DNA of 64,000 nucleotides, taken from positions 276,756 through 340,755 of the forward strand of contig RDEW01000006.1 of NCBI GenBank assembly GCA_011109175.1. The letters are read 5' to 3'. Both the position numbers and the translations under genes were made by a program. Each line of letters starts with the position of its first letter. The stretch's first letter is position 1. This stretch comes from Dicyema japonicum (Eukaryota; Dicyemida; Rhombozoa; Dicyemidae). The notes beneath the pieces were generated by a model. The model searched no databases. It was given only the letters and a program-made list of their open reading frames with translations, and was not told the DNA's origin. Of this stretch, positions 12,373 to 24,420 are shown one piece after another.

Positions 12373-14373
12373 ATGGTTAACGGCGACATCCCAAAATATG
12401 CCAGAGAATTGCTCTTCTCTGCAAGGCTACTTGCTTTCAAAAAACCCCAACGGAGGAATCCGCCCATTGCGGTCGGGAACTATTTTAGAAGACTTGCAGC
12501 AAAAGTAGCATCGACCATGGTGAGCCGACAACTCGGAGAGGAGTTCTTTCCTAAAACAAATGGGGTGTTTAGTACCCAGAACGGATGTGAAGTTGCGATT
12601 CATGCAGCAAGGCGTTTCTTCACACAGAAAAATATTTCAAAATGAATGCATTGGAATCAAGTTGGACATAACGAATGCCTTTAATTCTCTAAGAAGAGAC
12701 GAAATTATGAAAACGTGTTGGAAGAGGGCTCCAAAGCTTTTCCCTCTTTTCAATCTATCCTATGGGGAAGATACGTCTTTGGTTTTTGAAAATGAAATTA
12801 TTAAATCAAAAACGGGTGTACAACAAGGAGATCCGCTCGGACCTCTATTATTTGCCTTGACCATTGATGAGGTTGTGAGTTCAATTGATGCTCAGCTAAA
12901 TCTCTGGTACCTCGATGATGCCACAATTGGAGGATCGTTCAAAGAAACATACAATTCATTACGTAAAGCGTTACCCGCTTTAAAACATTTGGGCTTGGAC
13001 ATCAATGTTAACAAATCAGAGCTAATAAATGTCTCATATCCATACACCGACTTCCTCTCTATCAAGGAGTCTTTTAACGAACTGCTTCCTGGGATCCCGA
13101 CTGTGCCAGTTGATAAATTATATTTCCTCGGATGCCCACTCAGCGAAGAAGAACTCAAGAACCATCTACTTTCCAAAAATGAAGAATTAACACGCCTTGC
13201 GAAAAGATTGTCATGTCTCGACTCTCACACATCTTTCTTCCTGATGAGAAACAACATCGGACTACCCAAGCTTTTATATCTACTCCGATGTTCACCCTGC
13301 TACGAACAATATGACATTCTACTTTCAATAGACAAGTCTCTCAAGCAAACAGTCGAGTCACTAATTAACGTCCGCTTCGACGAACTTGGTTGGAAACAAT
13401 GTAAGCTTCCCTCTGGATTTGGGGGTGTCGGAATGAGATCGGCGCTGGAGGTTGCGTACCCGGCATACCTATCTCTCTCAAGCTGCAGCCATTTGACACG
13501 GCAAGTCCTTCATAACACAATTGGACTTCGCTGGAATGAGTCATTTGACGAAGCTTGTCGGAAATGGAACGGGTCCGGACTCAAAATCCCGAAGACACAA
13601 CGAAGCAAAAATTGGGATGACATTGTCTGCTCCAAAATTTTGGAAGACCTTAAAAAGAAGCAAATCAACATCGTCTGGCTTGTTTGGTGTCAGCTTCAAG
13701 TAGAGGGAGTGGAGCATGGCTTGGTGCAATACCTTGCCCAAACCTCGGGACCTTTTTGGACGACGATTCTTTGAGGATTGGAATCGGACAAAGGCTGGGA
13801 CTAGACGTTTGCCAGGAGCACCGATGCCGATGCGGGAAAACAGTCGATGCGAAAGGATTGCACCCGCTGTCCTGCAGAAGAAGCGCCGGAAGGGGACCAC
13901 GTCATGCTGCTCTGAATGATGTGATCGTCAGAGCTCTGAAGGCTTCAGGCTTCCCAGCACAGCTTGAACCAGTGGGTCTTGATCGAGGAGATGGGAAGAG
14001 ACCTGACGGGATGACCCTTTTCCCCTTCACGTCTGGAAGATCTTTGGTCTGGGACGCAACTTGCATAGACACGTTCTCAAGCACGAACATTTTTAAATCT
14101 GTTCAGACACCTGGAGCAGCTGCTTCGACTGCGGAAAACCTAAAAATCAAGAAATATTCTTGCCTCGGGGATCGCTACCGATTTACTCCTGTTGCGACCG
14201 AATCATCGGGAGCCGTTGGTCCAATGACGGCTGAATTCTTGCAAGAACTCGGAGGATTGCTTGCCAGAAAGAAAAGGGATCAACGAGAAGGGTTATGGCT
14301 AAGACAAAAGATTGGAATAGCCATACTCCGAGGGAACTCGTTCGCAATCCACGCAGCAGGCTTCCTCAACTGA
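12373..14373 (+). pseudogene. YLDD-type RT plus RLE endonuclease non-LTR retrotransposon, best preserved copy
   Basis: Three overlapping open frames together give an almost continuous polyprotein of about 650 residues. 12373-12645 carries the RT entrance (NPPIAVGNYFRRLAAKV). 12560-13774 carries motif A (LDITNAFNSLRR), motif B (GVQQGDPLGPLLFALTIDEV) and motif C (LWYLDDATIGG), where YLDD replaces the usual FADD. 13684-14373 carries CRCG...LHPLSC...GRGPRH, a zinc-binding module, then KRPDGMTLF and WDATCIDT, the RLE catalytic region. The two frame shifts, near 12600 and 13690, look recent because the codons on both sides are undamaged. An A-rich run follows the stop. No upstream promoter or UTR boundary was seen. 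Related pieces lie at 53330-55080 and 30025-30480 (both minus strand). The copy is inactive as written. Confidence 0.88.
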
Positions 14374-14769
14374 CATTTGTTTAATTGTTAAAAATATTTT
14401 TTTAAAAAAAAAAATTTACAGAAATCTTCTTAAAATCAGCATTCTTTAAAAAACAATATGCCTTTGATATTGTTAAATATTTTGATTTAATTTCATTTAA
14501 AATATTCGTTAATAAATTATATTCCTGGTTTGTGCGGAGACGTGCGAGGAAGAAAGTTTTATGGCGAAACTGGTAGAACGGATAGTACATAGGACGGCAC
14601 TAGCGGAAATCTAAGTATTCATAGGCTTATGGGTAACGTATGAGTGCACTTAACTAACTTAAGAACAGATGAGAGAAGAGCTAAGAGTCGCATAGATTGT
14701 CCCAACCCGTTTCTCCGAAAGATAAGTTCAAGGTCCTTTCTAATAACTCTGATTTTATATAACTTCCAG

Positions 14770-15450
14770 AGATTTTATGTGGATTGAAAGTTCCCTTCAC
14801 GCTCGCGACCCTAAATTCTGGAAAAGACATCATCCTGTTTTTGTGTATCATTTTCGTGGTCCAACAAGTCGCATCATTTCAAAAAATTCTATAATATCGA
14901 CTAGAGCACTTAATACTCCTAAGCATGAAGTTACAGTTATCTTAATTCCTAAAGCGTACAGCTGAATAATCAATTACAAAAGCAAGAATGATATTCCATC
15001 CAACATATGTTCAAATGATGATAGTGATCATAAACAGGTGGATGTATGTGCACTATAACAAAGATAATACTAGTGAGGTTACTATAAAAGGAGATTTGCA
15101 ATGAAGTAGTATGTCGCCGCTCCTCTTTGTGTTCTGCCTCGAACCGTTGAGCAGACTTATCAATTCCCAATTCGAATAAGAGCCCCTCATTTATGAGGAG
15201 GTTTGTTTTAGTATGAATCACCTTATTTTCATTGATGAAAAAACTGAAAATCTCCGGTTCATGAGTGAATGTGTTTGCAGGTTTTTGAGAGAAATCGGTT
15301 ATGAAATTAATTTATCTCATGATCAGACAAGTACTGAGGGGCAATCGCGTCCATGTCGATCTGCAAATAAAGGAAAGCTCTATTTACAACGTTTGCAATT
15401 CGGTTGGCAGTGTATGCAGTATATCGCCTAAGCGAGCGCATCTTCCTTAA
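14770..15450 (+). pseudogene. CRE/NeSL-like reverse transcriptase fragment
   Basis: RT pieces on the plus strand are LHARDPKFWK near 14800 and HEVTVILIPKA near 14930. SMSPLLFVFCLEPLSRLINS follows near 15108 (motif B, with the conserved S-P-L-L-F). NHLIFIDEK near 15217 is motif C with the second Asp altered. The style matches the RT that normally precedes the nuclease tails at 540-2078 and 29062-29830. Stops and frame changes make it a pseudogene. Confidence 0.65.
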
Positions 15451-15459
15451 GATCATAGC

Positions 15460-16050
15460 GGTTAGGTCCAGTGTGTTTGAGAGGAAATATGTAATAATAA
15501 ATATTAAAAATCCTGGGGCATTCACATAGGCATTACACGAACATATTTGTCTCGAATATGGTGTCAATGGTGAGGTTGAATAGTGAATTCGTTGATCGAG
15601 TTACGCAAAGAAATCTTGATTAAAAAAATCAACTTAAAAGCACTTAACTCAGTCCACCTCAAAGCAAAGGATAACCTTATGATTATGTTAAATCTTCAAC
15701 GTGTTTAAATTATGTTAATAATGCACTCGTAAGGCATTAATCGTTTTGGAGTGGATCGAAGATGTTTCATTATTGTAAGCAGAAATACTGTTGATCATTT
15801 AGAAACTAAATTTTTTAGTATTAAGTCAGAAATTGTCCTACGTGACAAAGTCATGTTGAATCTCTCCATGGCATGTTCGTTATGCAATCTGGCCTTATCC
15901 CATCACCTCAGTCAAGACAGAAGGTTCCAGAAGATAAGTAAACCCGGCATCTTCGATACCCCCCCCCCCCGGAGCTCCGTCTGCATGATGCGGATTTAGT
16001 CCATTCCTGTCAACCATCTCACCACATCGACACGGTGTTCCAAACAGCCG
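15460..16050. other. No recognised gene; contains a 12-bp poly-C run
   Basis: The stretch has only short open frames. At 15959-15970 there are 12 consecutive C residues, striking in this base composition. The reading LKALNSVHLKAKDNLMIML near 15630 faintly recalls RT motif A but is too weak to call. Confidence 0.35.
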
Positions 16051-16059
16051 TCATGACCT

Positions 16060-16300
16060 TGCCATAGAGCAACTTCAACACGGATTGTATTCCAGTCAAA
16101 CATACTACCAACTGCAAGATATTGAGCCAGGACTCAGAATTCTCATAAGAATGCATTCAGACATGTGCAATGATGGGTATTGATGTACCTTCCAAGTTTA
16201 TTTAACTTTTATCTCAAAGGATTTCATCCGAGTCCTTTTGAGGGGTAAAGATTTTTAGAACACGAGCCTATTTACTGTCCACTGCTGCACAACCGACTTA
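16060..16300 (-). repeat. Second copy of the LINE-linked repeat at 7920-8140
   Basis: Blocks such as TATTGAGCCAGGACT and GCATTCAGA(C/T)ATGTG are shared in the same order with 7920-8140. It is assigned to the minus strand because the linked RT at 8154-8684 is on that strand. Confidence 0.5.
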
Positions 16301-16804
16301 ACAACAGGGTCAAGGCAGAATCCTTTCAGGAACACAAGATTGAATTGGCCAAGATACGGAAGCTAACGAAGGACGAACGGTCCCATGGAATGGCCAAATC
16401 AACAGGAGACCTCAAACCAATTCCCCCAAACCTTATCGTATCATTCCTTGAAATCAGCCAGCGCAGTCAAATTGGATATTGAGGAATTCTCAGAATTATG
16501 TCTTATGAGATCTTCCAAGATTTAAGAGAAGTAGACTCCGGGAAACAATGATATTTCAGACGTACGGTAAAAATTGGTGTAAATATTTTATAAACTACTT
16601 TTACACATAATATTAATTATTACCTAAGATTAATCTCTATTAGTAAAAATAATTATTTTATATAAAAATTCACAAATTATTCCGAAACTTAAGTATTGAT
16701 AATTTGCGATAAACATGATAGCTGAAGACACCTGTCAATAAGCTGTCATCACTTTCAGCGCTCGCGACATAATAGCTAATCGAGGGAGGATCAAGGACCT
16801 AGGA

Positions 16805-17005
16805 ATACTCTTCTTTTTTTTGTTTTCTTTTTCTTGGGTGTGTGTCCTTTTAGACTATCCAGTTCCGCAGTGAATGTCCACTGATGACGGCCCTCTTTAG
16901 CATCGTAGATGTGTGGACCTTTTACCAGGTGAACAACAGCAAGAATCAAACCCGTGACCTAAGCCACTTTGCCCGACAACTAACCACTATGCCACCAGGC
17001 TCTTA
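16805..17005 (-). mobile_element. tRNA-derived SINE with head, 3'-truncated
   Basis: In reverse orientation this carries the tRNA-like head (A box and the B-box-like GGTTTGATTC), the CAGGTGAACAACAG joint, the body and the C/T-rich CTTTTTCTTG-type segment. It stops near 16805 and lacks the 3' part present at 25233-25560. No clear target-site duplication was found. Confidence 0.75.
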
Positions 17006-17009
17006 TTAT

Positions 17010-18120
17010 TAACAAATTATCAAAAGAGATTTTCTAGAGTAATATACCGGACAAACTCTTCATTTTCATACAGTCCCTTATGAGAAATCTTTGTCTCGAT
17101 ACTAGCCAGCTGATTCAATCTGTCAAAACAAACAATTTGGTTATCAAAAATGAGCCAAAGACTCGATAATCCTTAATCAACATATTTCTTTAATCTTTCT
17201 TTAGTAACATAGAAACTTCAAATACCTATCTCAGAGTTTAGACTTATTTTTTCAACCGTCTATGTGACGAGCTTATTTGGCTTATTGTCTGAAGACACAC
17301 GGGTTTCTCGGTTTCGAGACAATCTCTATAACTGATAATTTCCGCTCATGAAAAAGATTACCAAAAAAACATGTCAAATAAGTTTTGAACGGCTTTAAAT
17401 AGACGACTTGGTTTCTCATTTAACAGTTTAATTCTCACATGATGGGGGTTGCTCTTGTATTCTTTCAAATATCCAGTTATTACGATATAAAGGAGTCAAG
17501 TGCCCACAACCATTCTTTGGATTGGTTATGTTCAATCAGTCCTTGAGGAATATTGTTCATTTGGTCAATTTTTCTTTAGATATGACAGTCATTCTTCAAT
17601 TTACTGCCCTTCCGAGAAACTGAACTGGTAGTAGACCCTAAGTTAAGAAGGAATCATCTTTTGTCCAAATTGGTATCTTCCTTAGAATTATTTTTGGGAG
17701 ACTTATTCTCAATGTCCGTAATCTTGTTGTCTCCAGTGCCAAAAATAGTAGGTACATCAAGTTTACAAAAGAAACGTGCTTTAAGTTTTGGAATTATGGG
17801 TTCAAGATTCCAGAGATTTTGTAAAAGACACGTGCGGTGCACATACTGTAATGAATTTTTCCTAGTGTGAATAGTCGGAAGTACCGCTTAATAAAAGTCG
17901 GAAATACACGAATATCTGAGTCATTAGATATCAAAAATTGTATCCAAAAATGATATCAGTCATCTGGAAGTAACTCTCACCAAATTTAAAAAGTGGTGGC
18001 TGAATTGCTGGTAATTAAATAATTATGTTTCTCTCATTTTTGGTTTTTCATTATAATAATAATTATATTATCAAAAAAATAATATATTAGTACCAATCTT
18101 TTTTGATGATAAATTATTAT
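17010..18120. other. No recognised gene
   Basis: Overlapping short open frames at 17654-17870 occur on both strands with no known motif. No repeat boundary was recognised apart from the hAT-like end that follows. Confidence 0.35.
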
Positions 18121-18179
18121 AAATGCGGCCCTCGAAAGGAAATGAGTTTGACACTCCTGCTCTAAAGCTTGCTTACAGG
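18120..18179. mobile_element. hAT-type transposon 3' terminus
   Basis: GAAATGAGTTTGACACTCCTG at about 18141-18161 reads as a terminal inverted repeat beginning CAGGAGTGTCAAACTC in the other direction, a familiar hAT end. It is followed by CTCTAAAG, which fits the hAT 8-bp target preference nTCTAGAn. The matching 5' end was not found upstream, so the element is partial. Confidence 0.45.
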
Positions 18180-19230
18180 ATAAATCTTCGAATGCCAATT
18201 ACCCTATGGTTGGAAGGAAAAATGTGCAAGGTTGGCAGAACTATCTTATTCGAGGTTTCAAAAACGAACTAAAGTATCTGGTTTTTATCTTCAGAGATGA
18301 CCCTATGTTTACTGATTTCTTGGGGAGACTGTCGGGGTAGAAATCGGTTGACAAGCCCTACCGTTTACATTACTCTCCCCAGCATTTAATTTGCAGTTTT
18401 TACTTTATAATAACTTTCTTATATCCACCATGAATATGAGGAGATTAACTGCACCTAAGCTATGCCGAAACTACGTCACCAGCTCAACATCCTGATCGTG
18501 TTTATGATTCAATTTTCAGTGTTCTCTATTTTAACAATGATAGGACAGATTTGCCAATCCTGAAAGAGTAATTCCTCAGATGACCTTTCACCAACTCTTG
18601 AAACGTCTCGAATTTAAATTTTAGATAATTTAAAAAAAACTAAATTTTATTAGTAAATTTAATTCAAAAAAATAATTCTCCATAAAATATTATCCAAAGA
18701 TCTATCGCCTTTGAGTTCTGCACAGAACCAAATAAACCTGGAGGTTCTCTGGGAACGTCCTCTCTAGGTTGTGAAGTTTTTGTTACCCATCGGTTTTACC
18801 GGAAAATTGCAATATATACTTGACTTGCTGAATTGCTGAACACTAATTCAATGCCTACAAAAACATAAAATCAACAAAAACGCTTTTTACTAACAATACC
18901 ACATAAATTGTCGTGAGCGGAAAAGAAATTCCACGTAAGAACACAGTCGAGATCCTTGGATTAACTTTTGGCGCATCGATGACATTCAACGCTTATTTAT
19001 CTAATGCGGTTGTCTAGACGGAAAATCAACTTTGTAAAAAAGCTTTTTTCCAAATTAAAAAATTTTTAATTCAAAAAGTTAGGCCTCCGTGCACCCACTA
19101 CATCGAAACAGCTATCATCTATAGTTGTGCCGCTTAATAAACAAAACTAGCGGCAACAACATCGAAAAAATGGCATTATTCAATCAAAAGCCACCATTTC
19201 TAAGACACGGGCGACCCCTTTCAATATCTT
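18180..19230. other. No recognised gene
   Basis: AT-rich sequence without a motif-bearing open frame, repeat boundary or tiny-intron exon chain that I could identify. Confidence 0.35.
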
Positions 19231-19379
19231 TTAAAGAGTCGTGGGAAAAAACCTATCAAGAGTGTATTTAATCAAGAGAGAAATGATGAAAAATTCCAAA
19301 GACCACTGTAACACTAAACTAACTGCTCACGTGATCCGGGCACGCTCTAACAGGGACCTCAACTTGATACAATGTTCTT

Positions 19380-19690
19380 TTTTCAAACCCACACAAGCAC
19401 GTATCGGCCGTGCAACTGGACGCTCTTGGTCACACGGGTCCGCAGATTAGGAAATTCAAAGGTATTGAAAGGGGGACCTGAAGTCCTTCTCTCAGTAACT
19501 TTTTGTAACCTTTCATGACTGACTTCGATCTTCTTGGAATTTGTCCAAAAAATTATTGGTCCCATGTAACAAATGCAAATAAGATGCATGGCTAGACGTA
19601 CTGCGTGTATATGGTATTCAAGACTGAATGGCTTCCTCCTTTCCAAAAACCCGAAATACTTTTCAAAATGTTTTCTACTCACATTTGATA
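19380..19690 (-). other. Open frame of unknown nature, 99 codons
   Basis: A minus-strand open frame (19682-19383) contains RRKPFSLEYHIHAVRLAMHL and no motif I recognise. It lies just downstream of the LINE C-terminus at 19840-20300 on the same strand and may be part of the same or a neighbouring element. Confidence 0.25.
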
Positions 19691-19839
19691 TTCAAGTTTT
19701 GAAATGCTGTGAAAACACATGTTCATGTCAAATATGACTCTACATTTTCTGGTGTTTGGTAAATGAGATTTCGGGAGTGAATAATGTGGTGACTGATTTC
19801 TCCGGGCTAATTGATAGCCGTTTGTCCTCTATTAATATT

Positions 19840-21330
19840 ATTAGTAAAAAACACAATCACAGACCCAAAGAACGTTATATTAACTAAGGTCCCGTTTGTG
19901 CTACAGTTTCGAAATTTCCATCGGCCTCTGCTGTGTGCATCTGTCCGTAGATCTTCTAGGTCTTCCACACAATTTAGTTTTCTACCAATTCTATTAAGAT
20001 CTTTGTTTAGAGTCACAGGGAGAGTGACTCTAGGCCTTCCTCTGAACGATGGTTTGTTCTCATTGTTAAAGTAATTGCCCATTATTATATTTGGAGGGCG
20101 TTTATGTCCATTCTAAGCACGTGCCCAAACAGTCTCCATCTTGATTCAATAATATCGATGCTTATGGCCACAGAGTATCATTTCCTATTTGAAATCTTCT
20201 TTTGCCAACCTAGACCCAGTAAATTGCGTAATTGTTTTCGACGAAATATATCCATTTTTTTGAGCTCTAGCTCTGTGACCCCCATGTACCCGAATTGTAC
20301 ATAAATCCGGTTTTATATAATTTGTTTAGTCTTATTTTTAGGTTTGTTTTTATTAAATTTCGTCGACTCCATATCTTCTGCATTTTCTTATATATAGCAG
20401 TGGCTAGAACTCTCCTAGACACATGTCATCACTATCACCAAGTAAGGATCCCAATTTCCGTTTTTTCCTCCAACTTTCATCAATATATTTTAATTCCCTT
20501 GTGAATTCAGTCTTCAGTCTTTTGTTGATTAACTCGAAGAGACCAATTTATAAATTCTTTACGGATTTTTTCTAAAAAAAGTGCAAGTTCCTGATCATCT
20601 TCTGACTCAAAATCTATTTCATTTGCATGTATAATCTCTATCGGTATGTATCTTTCACATTTTGTTTTAAGAGTTCTCAGTGAAGCCTCCAGGTATACGA
20701 TGAATAGAACCGGAGATGGGGAGTTTCCCTGAGGTATTCCAACAGTTGTCCCGAAAGGCACCGAGGTCGTCTTCCCAACTTGTACAGTTAATTAAGTATT
20801 AGACAATAGGAAACGAATAAGTCTTGTGTTATCCTCATCAAGGAAACTCCCAATAAAGTCCTTTCCTGGTTTATGCAGAGGAATTAAAATTCCATCTCCA
20901 AGTTTCAAGGGGGAATGCGTCTCCATTACCTTATTGAAAATCTTTGTAATGAGGGTTGTCAGTTTGCCTGGTGCATACTTGATCATTTCTCCATGTATGT
21001 TTTCTAGTCCCGCTCCCCTGTTGTTATCTAATTTATTGATTGCCAGGTTAGTTTCCTTTGTAGAGATAGGTAGATTCAGACTTCTTAGTGATTTCTCAAA
21101 TTGCTCCATTTTAAGAGGTTTCATTTTCATACAAAAGGCCTGAAAAATGTTCGGCAATAATCTCAGTTTTTTTCTCTATTATCTAATACGTTTGTCCTCT
21201 AACAAGACGTTAAGACTGTCCAGGTGTTATTGCAACCTTGATGTTGCAACCTGAATAGCTTGATCAAGTAAGACAAGAAAAATGTCATCTGCATAAGTCA
21301 GTAGGAATTTTTTTCTGGACAATAAAAATC
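19840..21330 (-). pseudogene. LINE with RT and C-terminal region, minus strand
   Basis: Read from 21330 down. LLTYADDIFLVLLDQAIQVA near 21290 is an Asp-Asp box and probably belongs to a neighbouring fragment. 21157-20792 carries the RT start (NLAINKLDNNRGAG, then LKLGDGILIPLHKPGKD). 20761-20507 carries GIPQGNSPSPVLFIVYLEA and a decayed HANEIDFESED. 20300-19840 carries LRNLLGLGWQKKISN, RWRLFGHVLRMDI and RGRPRVTLPVTL, the LINE tail. Motif order fits one 5'-truncated element with frameshifts. Confidence 0.72.
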
Positions 21331-21334
21331 GGCT

Positions 21335-22130
21335 GTAAATAGGTTGAACAATTATGTGATCCTTTGAGACGCCATTCGGAAAAATTCATGATGCCAATCT
21401 TAAATCTCAAACGAAGTTAGCCAACCAGAGTTTAAGGTTAAGTTGAGTGTTCTATTTCGAATCCGTGCTGAAATAAAATGTCTGGTAGAACATACTTATT
21501 TTTTGAAAGTACTACTTCTTTCAATATTTTTGACATCGAACATAAGAGCGACGCTGGATTGTCTTTCTGTCTTCAGGTTTCAAAATTTTTCGTATATGAG
21601 CAAGTTTCCAAATTACTCAGCGCTTCCCGATTCGTTTTCATATTTATTTTGAAAGCAAATGTGTTAACAATCCAGGTATCAGAATCCTTAATATTTCAAA
21701 TTGAAAAAAATCTATCAAATGAAAATTTTAAGCCTGATTGCTGATTTCTGTTTTAATAATTTAATCAAATTCCTAAATCGTATTGAAAATCGGATATCTA
21801 CATAATCAGGAGACCTTCGTGAGCGCTGCTAATTATTTGAGCAGTCAGAGCAGCAATATATGACCATTTGCTTTCTTTTCTTTCTTAAATAAAATATGTA
21901 TTTTATCAAAAGTCGTGTTGGATTAAATAGCGATTTCATCCATGTTGGAAAATTAGAAAATTGTTGTCTTGAATACGTCGAGTCCACAACAACAGATTAT
22001 TTCTGAAGGCACGTAGATTGTAAGAAGGTACGTAGATTGAAACACGAATTTTTGACATCTTTTAACTTAATTGGCATAGACTTCGGTTTTTTATTTTTAA
22101 CATTGAATAAATTATATATATTTTTAAAAG
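21335..22130. other. No recognised gene
   Basis: Short plus-strand open frames at 21443-21744 overlap each other in different frames and carry no motif. The stretch is highly AT-rich. Confidence 0.35.
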
Positions 22131-22134
22131 TCTC

Positions 22135-22350
22135 GTGGTGCCATGTGGTGCTATGCGGCTAGTATGTCAAAAATTATTTTCCCTCCATTTGATGGCGTCA
22201 TAGGATCCACCTTACTGAGGAGACAACCAATGTTTGGCCGGTACCAAGAGGATCCATTATTCTTTCCAGAAGACAATGTCGTTTCCTGGAGACAAGTTCT
22301 AGAATGCTGGTACAAGTCAGGATCAAGAAGTTAGTTAGTTCGACTACCCT
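22135..22350 (+). repeat. Fragment of repeat family R1
   Basis: This matches the section of R1 around 25785-25990 and 37200-37400. Shared words include AAAATTATTTTC, GATGGCGTCAT, GGATCCA, GGAGACAAGTTCTAG and AGTTAGTTAGTT. It is more diverged than the two long copies. Confidence 0.65.
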
Positions 22351-22454
22351 TGGTTTTTGGAATTATTTTATTTTTAATTAATTTTTTTTGCTATATATTT
22401 TATTTGAAGATCATTTGCATATATGTACAAGTAATCATGATTTTAAAAAATTAT

Positions 22455-22510
22455 TTCTCGTACCCAGGGGGTGCGAGCACCCAATCGGAAAGCGCTGCTT
22501 TAGACAAAGA
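22455..22510. mobile_element. Second hAT-type terminus
   Basis: AATCGGAAAGCGCTG at about 22481-22495 reads as an inverted CAGCGCTTTCC terminus and is followed by CTTTAGAC. This octamer again resembles the hAT target consensus. The other end was not found. Confidence 0.35.
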
Positions 22511-22639
22511 AATCTTTCCATTTCTACTGGCAGGGCTAGAATACATTTCGGTATTGAAATTTATCTTGCCTCCTCCAGTTGATATAGGCCACCACTTTTT
22601 CAAGTGAGGAGACGCCACTTGTAGAGACTCCAGTTGAAA

Positions 22640-22840
22640 CATTTGTAGTTGTAGTGCCAAGAGACTTTCCTCTGAACAAAGGTTCAACTTGAGTAAGATT
22701 GTATTATGATCGCTGCTTGAGTCATAATTGACCGACTCCCACGTTATTGCAATACAGAAAGGGGAGCAAAGAGAGACATCGGGGGAAGTTGATTGTTCGG
22801 TAACCCTGTGGGGCATGTATGCCAAACTCAAAAAACTCAA
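22640..22840 (-). pseudogene. LINE endonuclease C-terminal fragment
   Basis: Inside the minus-strand open frame 22894-22451, STSPDVSLCSPFCIAITWES followed by SSDHNTILLKL matches the end of the APE-type endonuclease. The T-S-P-D-V...S-D-H block holds the catalytic His. The flanks show no further LINE motif. Confidence 0.6.
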
Positions 22841-23378
22841 GAGATCACATAAGAAAATTTGAGTATACAAGCAAGCCACAATAACAAATCTCAAAAAAAC
22901 TAATTAAAACAAAAATCGCATGGCGTGTTGATATACTTTTTTGCTATTCCTGCTTATAGAATATTTTTTGCCGATAGAAATAAATAAACGTGTTGTGTCT
23001 TATTGAAAGTTTATGTATATTGAAGAAAGTTTTTGGATGACTTCATTAGTAGGGAATATATTCCCTGCAACGTTTATTATTGGGGTAACAAGCAAAAGCT
23101 TGGGCTCCGATTTTTTATTGTTGTTTGTTCTTCCACCTGTGATGTGTCAGATTGTCGAAGAAGTCTTTGAAACTTTGTCTTCTTGGAATTGCACGACTGT
23201 CTGAGACCCAAACAATGTGTGATTAATAATCACTCACGCTGGCGAATTATCAGACATGTTCTAAAGAATGGACGAAGTTATTCCTTGCAATCAAATGATG
23301 GAAGATTACTATTATACAAGGACTACATTTTGATAATGACAAGGCAAATATCAAAAATTATATAAATAAAAAAAATGG

Positions 23379-23575
23379 AGGAAAATGGATTTAAACTTAT
23401 TAGTGAACTGACTAAACCGAAAATTAGCCAACAATATTATTTTTCTCTTTCACGCTGTCAGGCATCCTATGCATCTGTTGAAAGAGCTATTAAAATGCTA
23501 AAAATATTTTTAAAAAAAGAAAGGAACTTCCATCCAGACAATATCAGGCATTAACTTTTATTATATTACAATAAA
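23379..23575 (+). pseudogene. hAT-like transposase C-terminal (dimerisation) remnant
   Basis: The frame from ENGFKLISELTKP through SVERAIKMLKIFLKKERNFH and HPDNIRH resembles the hAT dimerisation region (x-S-x-x-S-x-E-R-x-F-S-x-L-K...R-x-x-L-x-x-x-N-x-x-x). The stop comes shortly afterwards. No DDE residues are visible upstream. Confidence 0.5.
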
Positions 23576-24189
23576 TAAAATTTAAATGTTATATTTATTA
23601 TTTAAGTTATAGATTTGACAAATTTAAATGCTAGATTTTATCATTTAAGTGCTAACTTTTTTTAATTATTAATTGCAGATTTTGTGATTTTTTAGCGCTA
23701 AAAAATTTTTTTAAGTGCTAGAAACAACTTGCCCTAGTGATTATCTATGAGAGTTACTAAATCCATAATATGTCTGACCCAGTTTCTGAATCGCCTACCA
23801 GTTACGTACGTCTGAAAAATTCTACATCTTGCGTCGAGGTTACAAGTACAGAGGCGTATTCATTTGAGGATCCTAAGGTCTGTGAGGGTGGTGACGACTA
23901 AAGCTCTTGTCTGTGCTGTTGACAGGGCTACCTCGTCTTTGGATACCAAGGATTGGAATTCCTTATTTCTCTCTCCCCAATTGCACTTGGATTGGACTCT
24001 AATCGTCGAGAAGTTTCAAGCCTTAGGAAACTCATTGAGTTTTTTTTGAAAATGGAAATCTTTCTTTTTTTCCCTCTTTCAATTATTTTATCAAGAACAT
24101 AAGTGTATGATCTATTCAGTGAACAACTGTTAAATGTGTCCATTTACACTAGAGACAAGTCTATACTCGAAAGTCAATTCAGACCCAAA

Positions 24190-24309
24190 AGAGGTGGAAT
24201 AAAAGGCTCAGTTCTTGTGAAAACCTTTTCAAGGAATGGAGAGAGACAATGAAAATATTTGATGTCAATTTGACAACAGCAGAGGCAATTGAAGCATATG
24301 AAAATTGAA
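24190..24309 (+). CDS. Possible terminal exon of an unidentified gene
   Basis: The frame RWNKRLSSCENLFKEWRETM continuing to TTAEAIEAYEN and a stop at 24307 reads like real protein. It is preceded by CAATTCAG, a good 3' splice site; an intron of 24 nt could start at GTCTATACTC. Possible upstream exons could not be joined with confidence. It ends 113 bp before the proteasome gene. The function is unknown. Confidence 0.3.
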
Positions 24310-24420
24310 TTCAAAATATGTGTTAAAATTATAAGCCATTTATTTTTGTTATTATTTTTTTAATTCATCTTTTATTGGGAAATCAAAAAAAAATAAAATA
24401 GTTAAATAATAAATTGCACA

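Noticed and set aside
13541-13900. Minus-strand open frame of 119 codons opposite the YLDD element
   Set aside because: It is the shadow of the RT/nuclease coding region and has no motif of its own.
14402-14590. Small minus-strand frame next to the YLDD element
   Set aside because: Low-complexity AT-rich reading over an A run, with no conserved motif.
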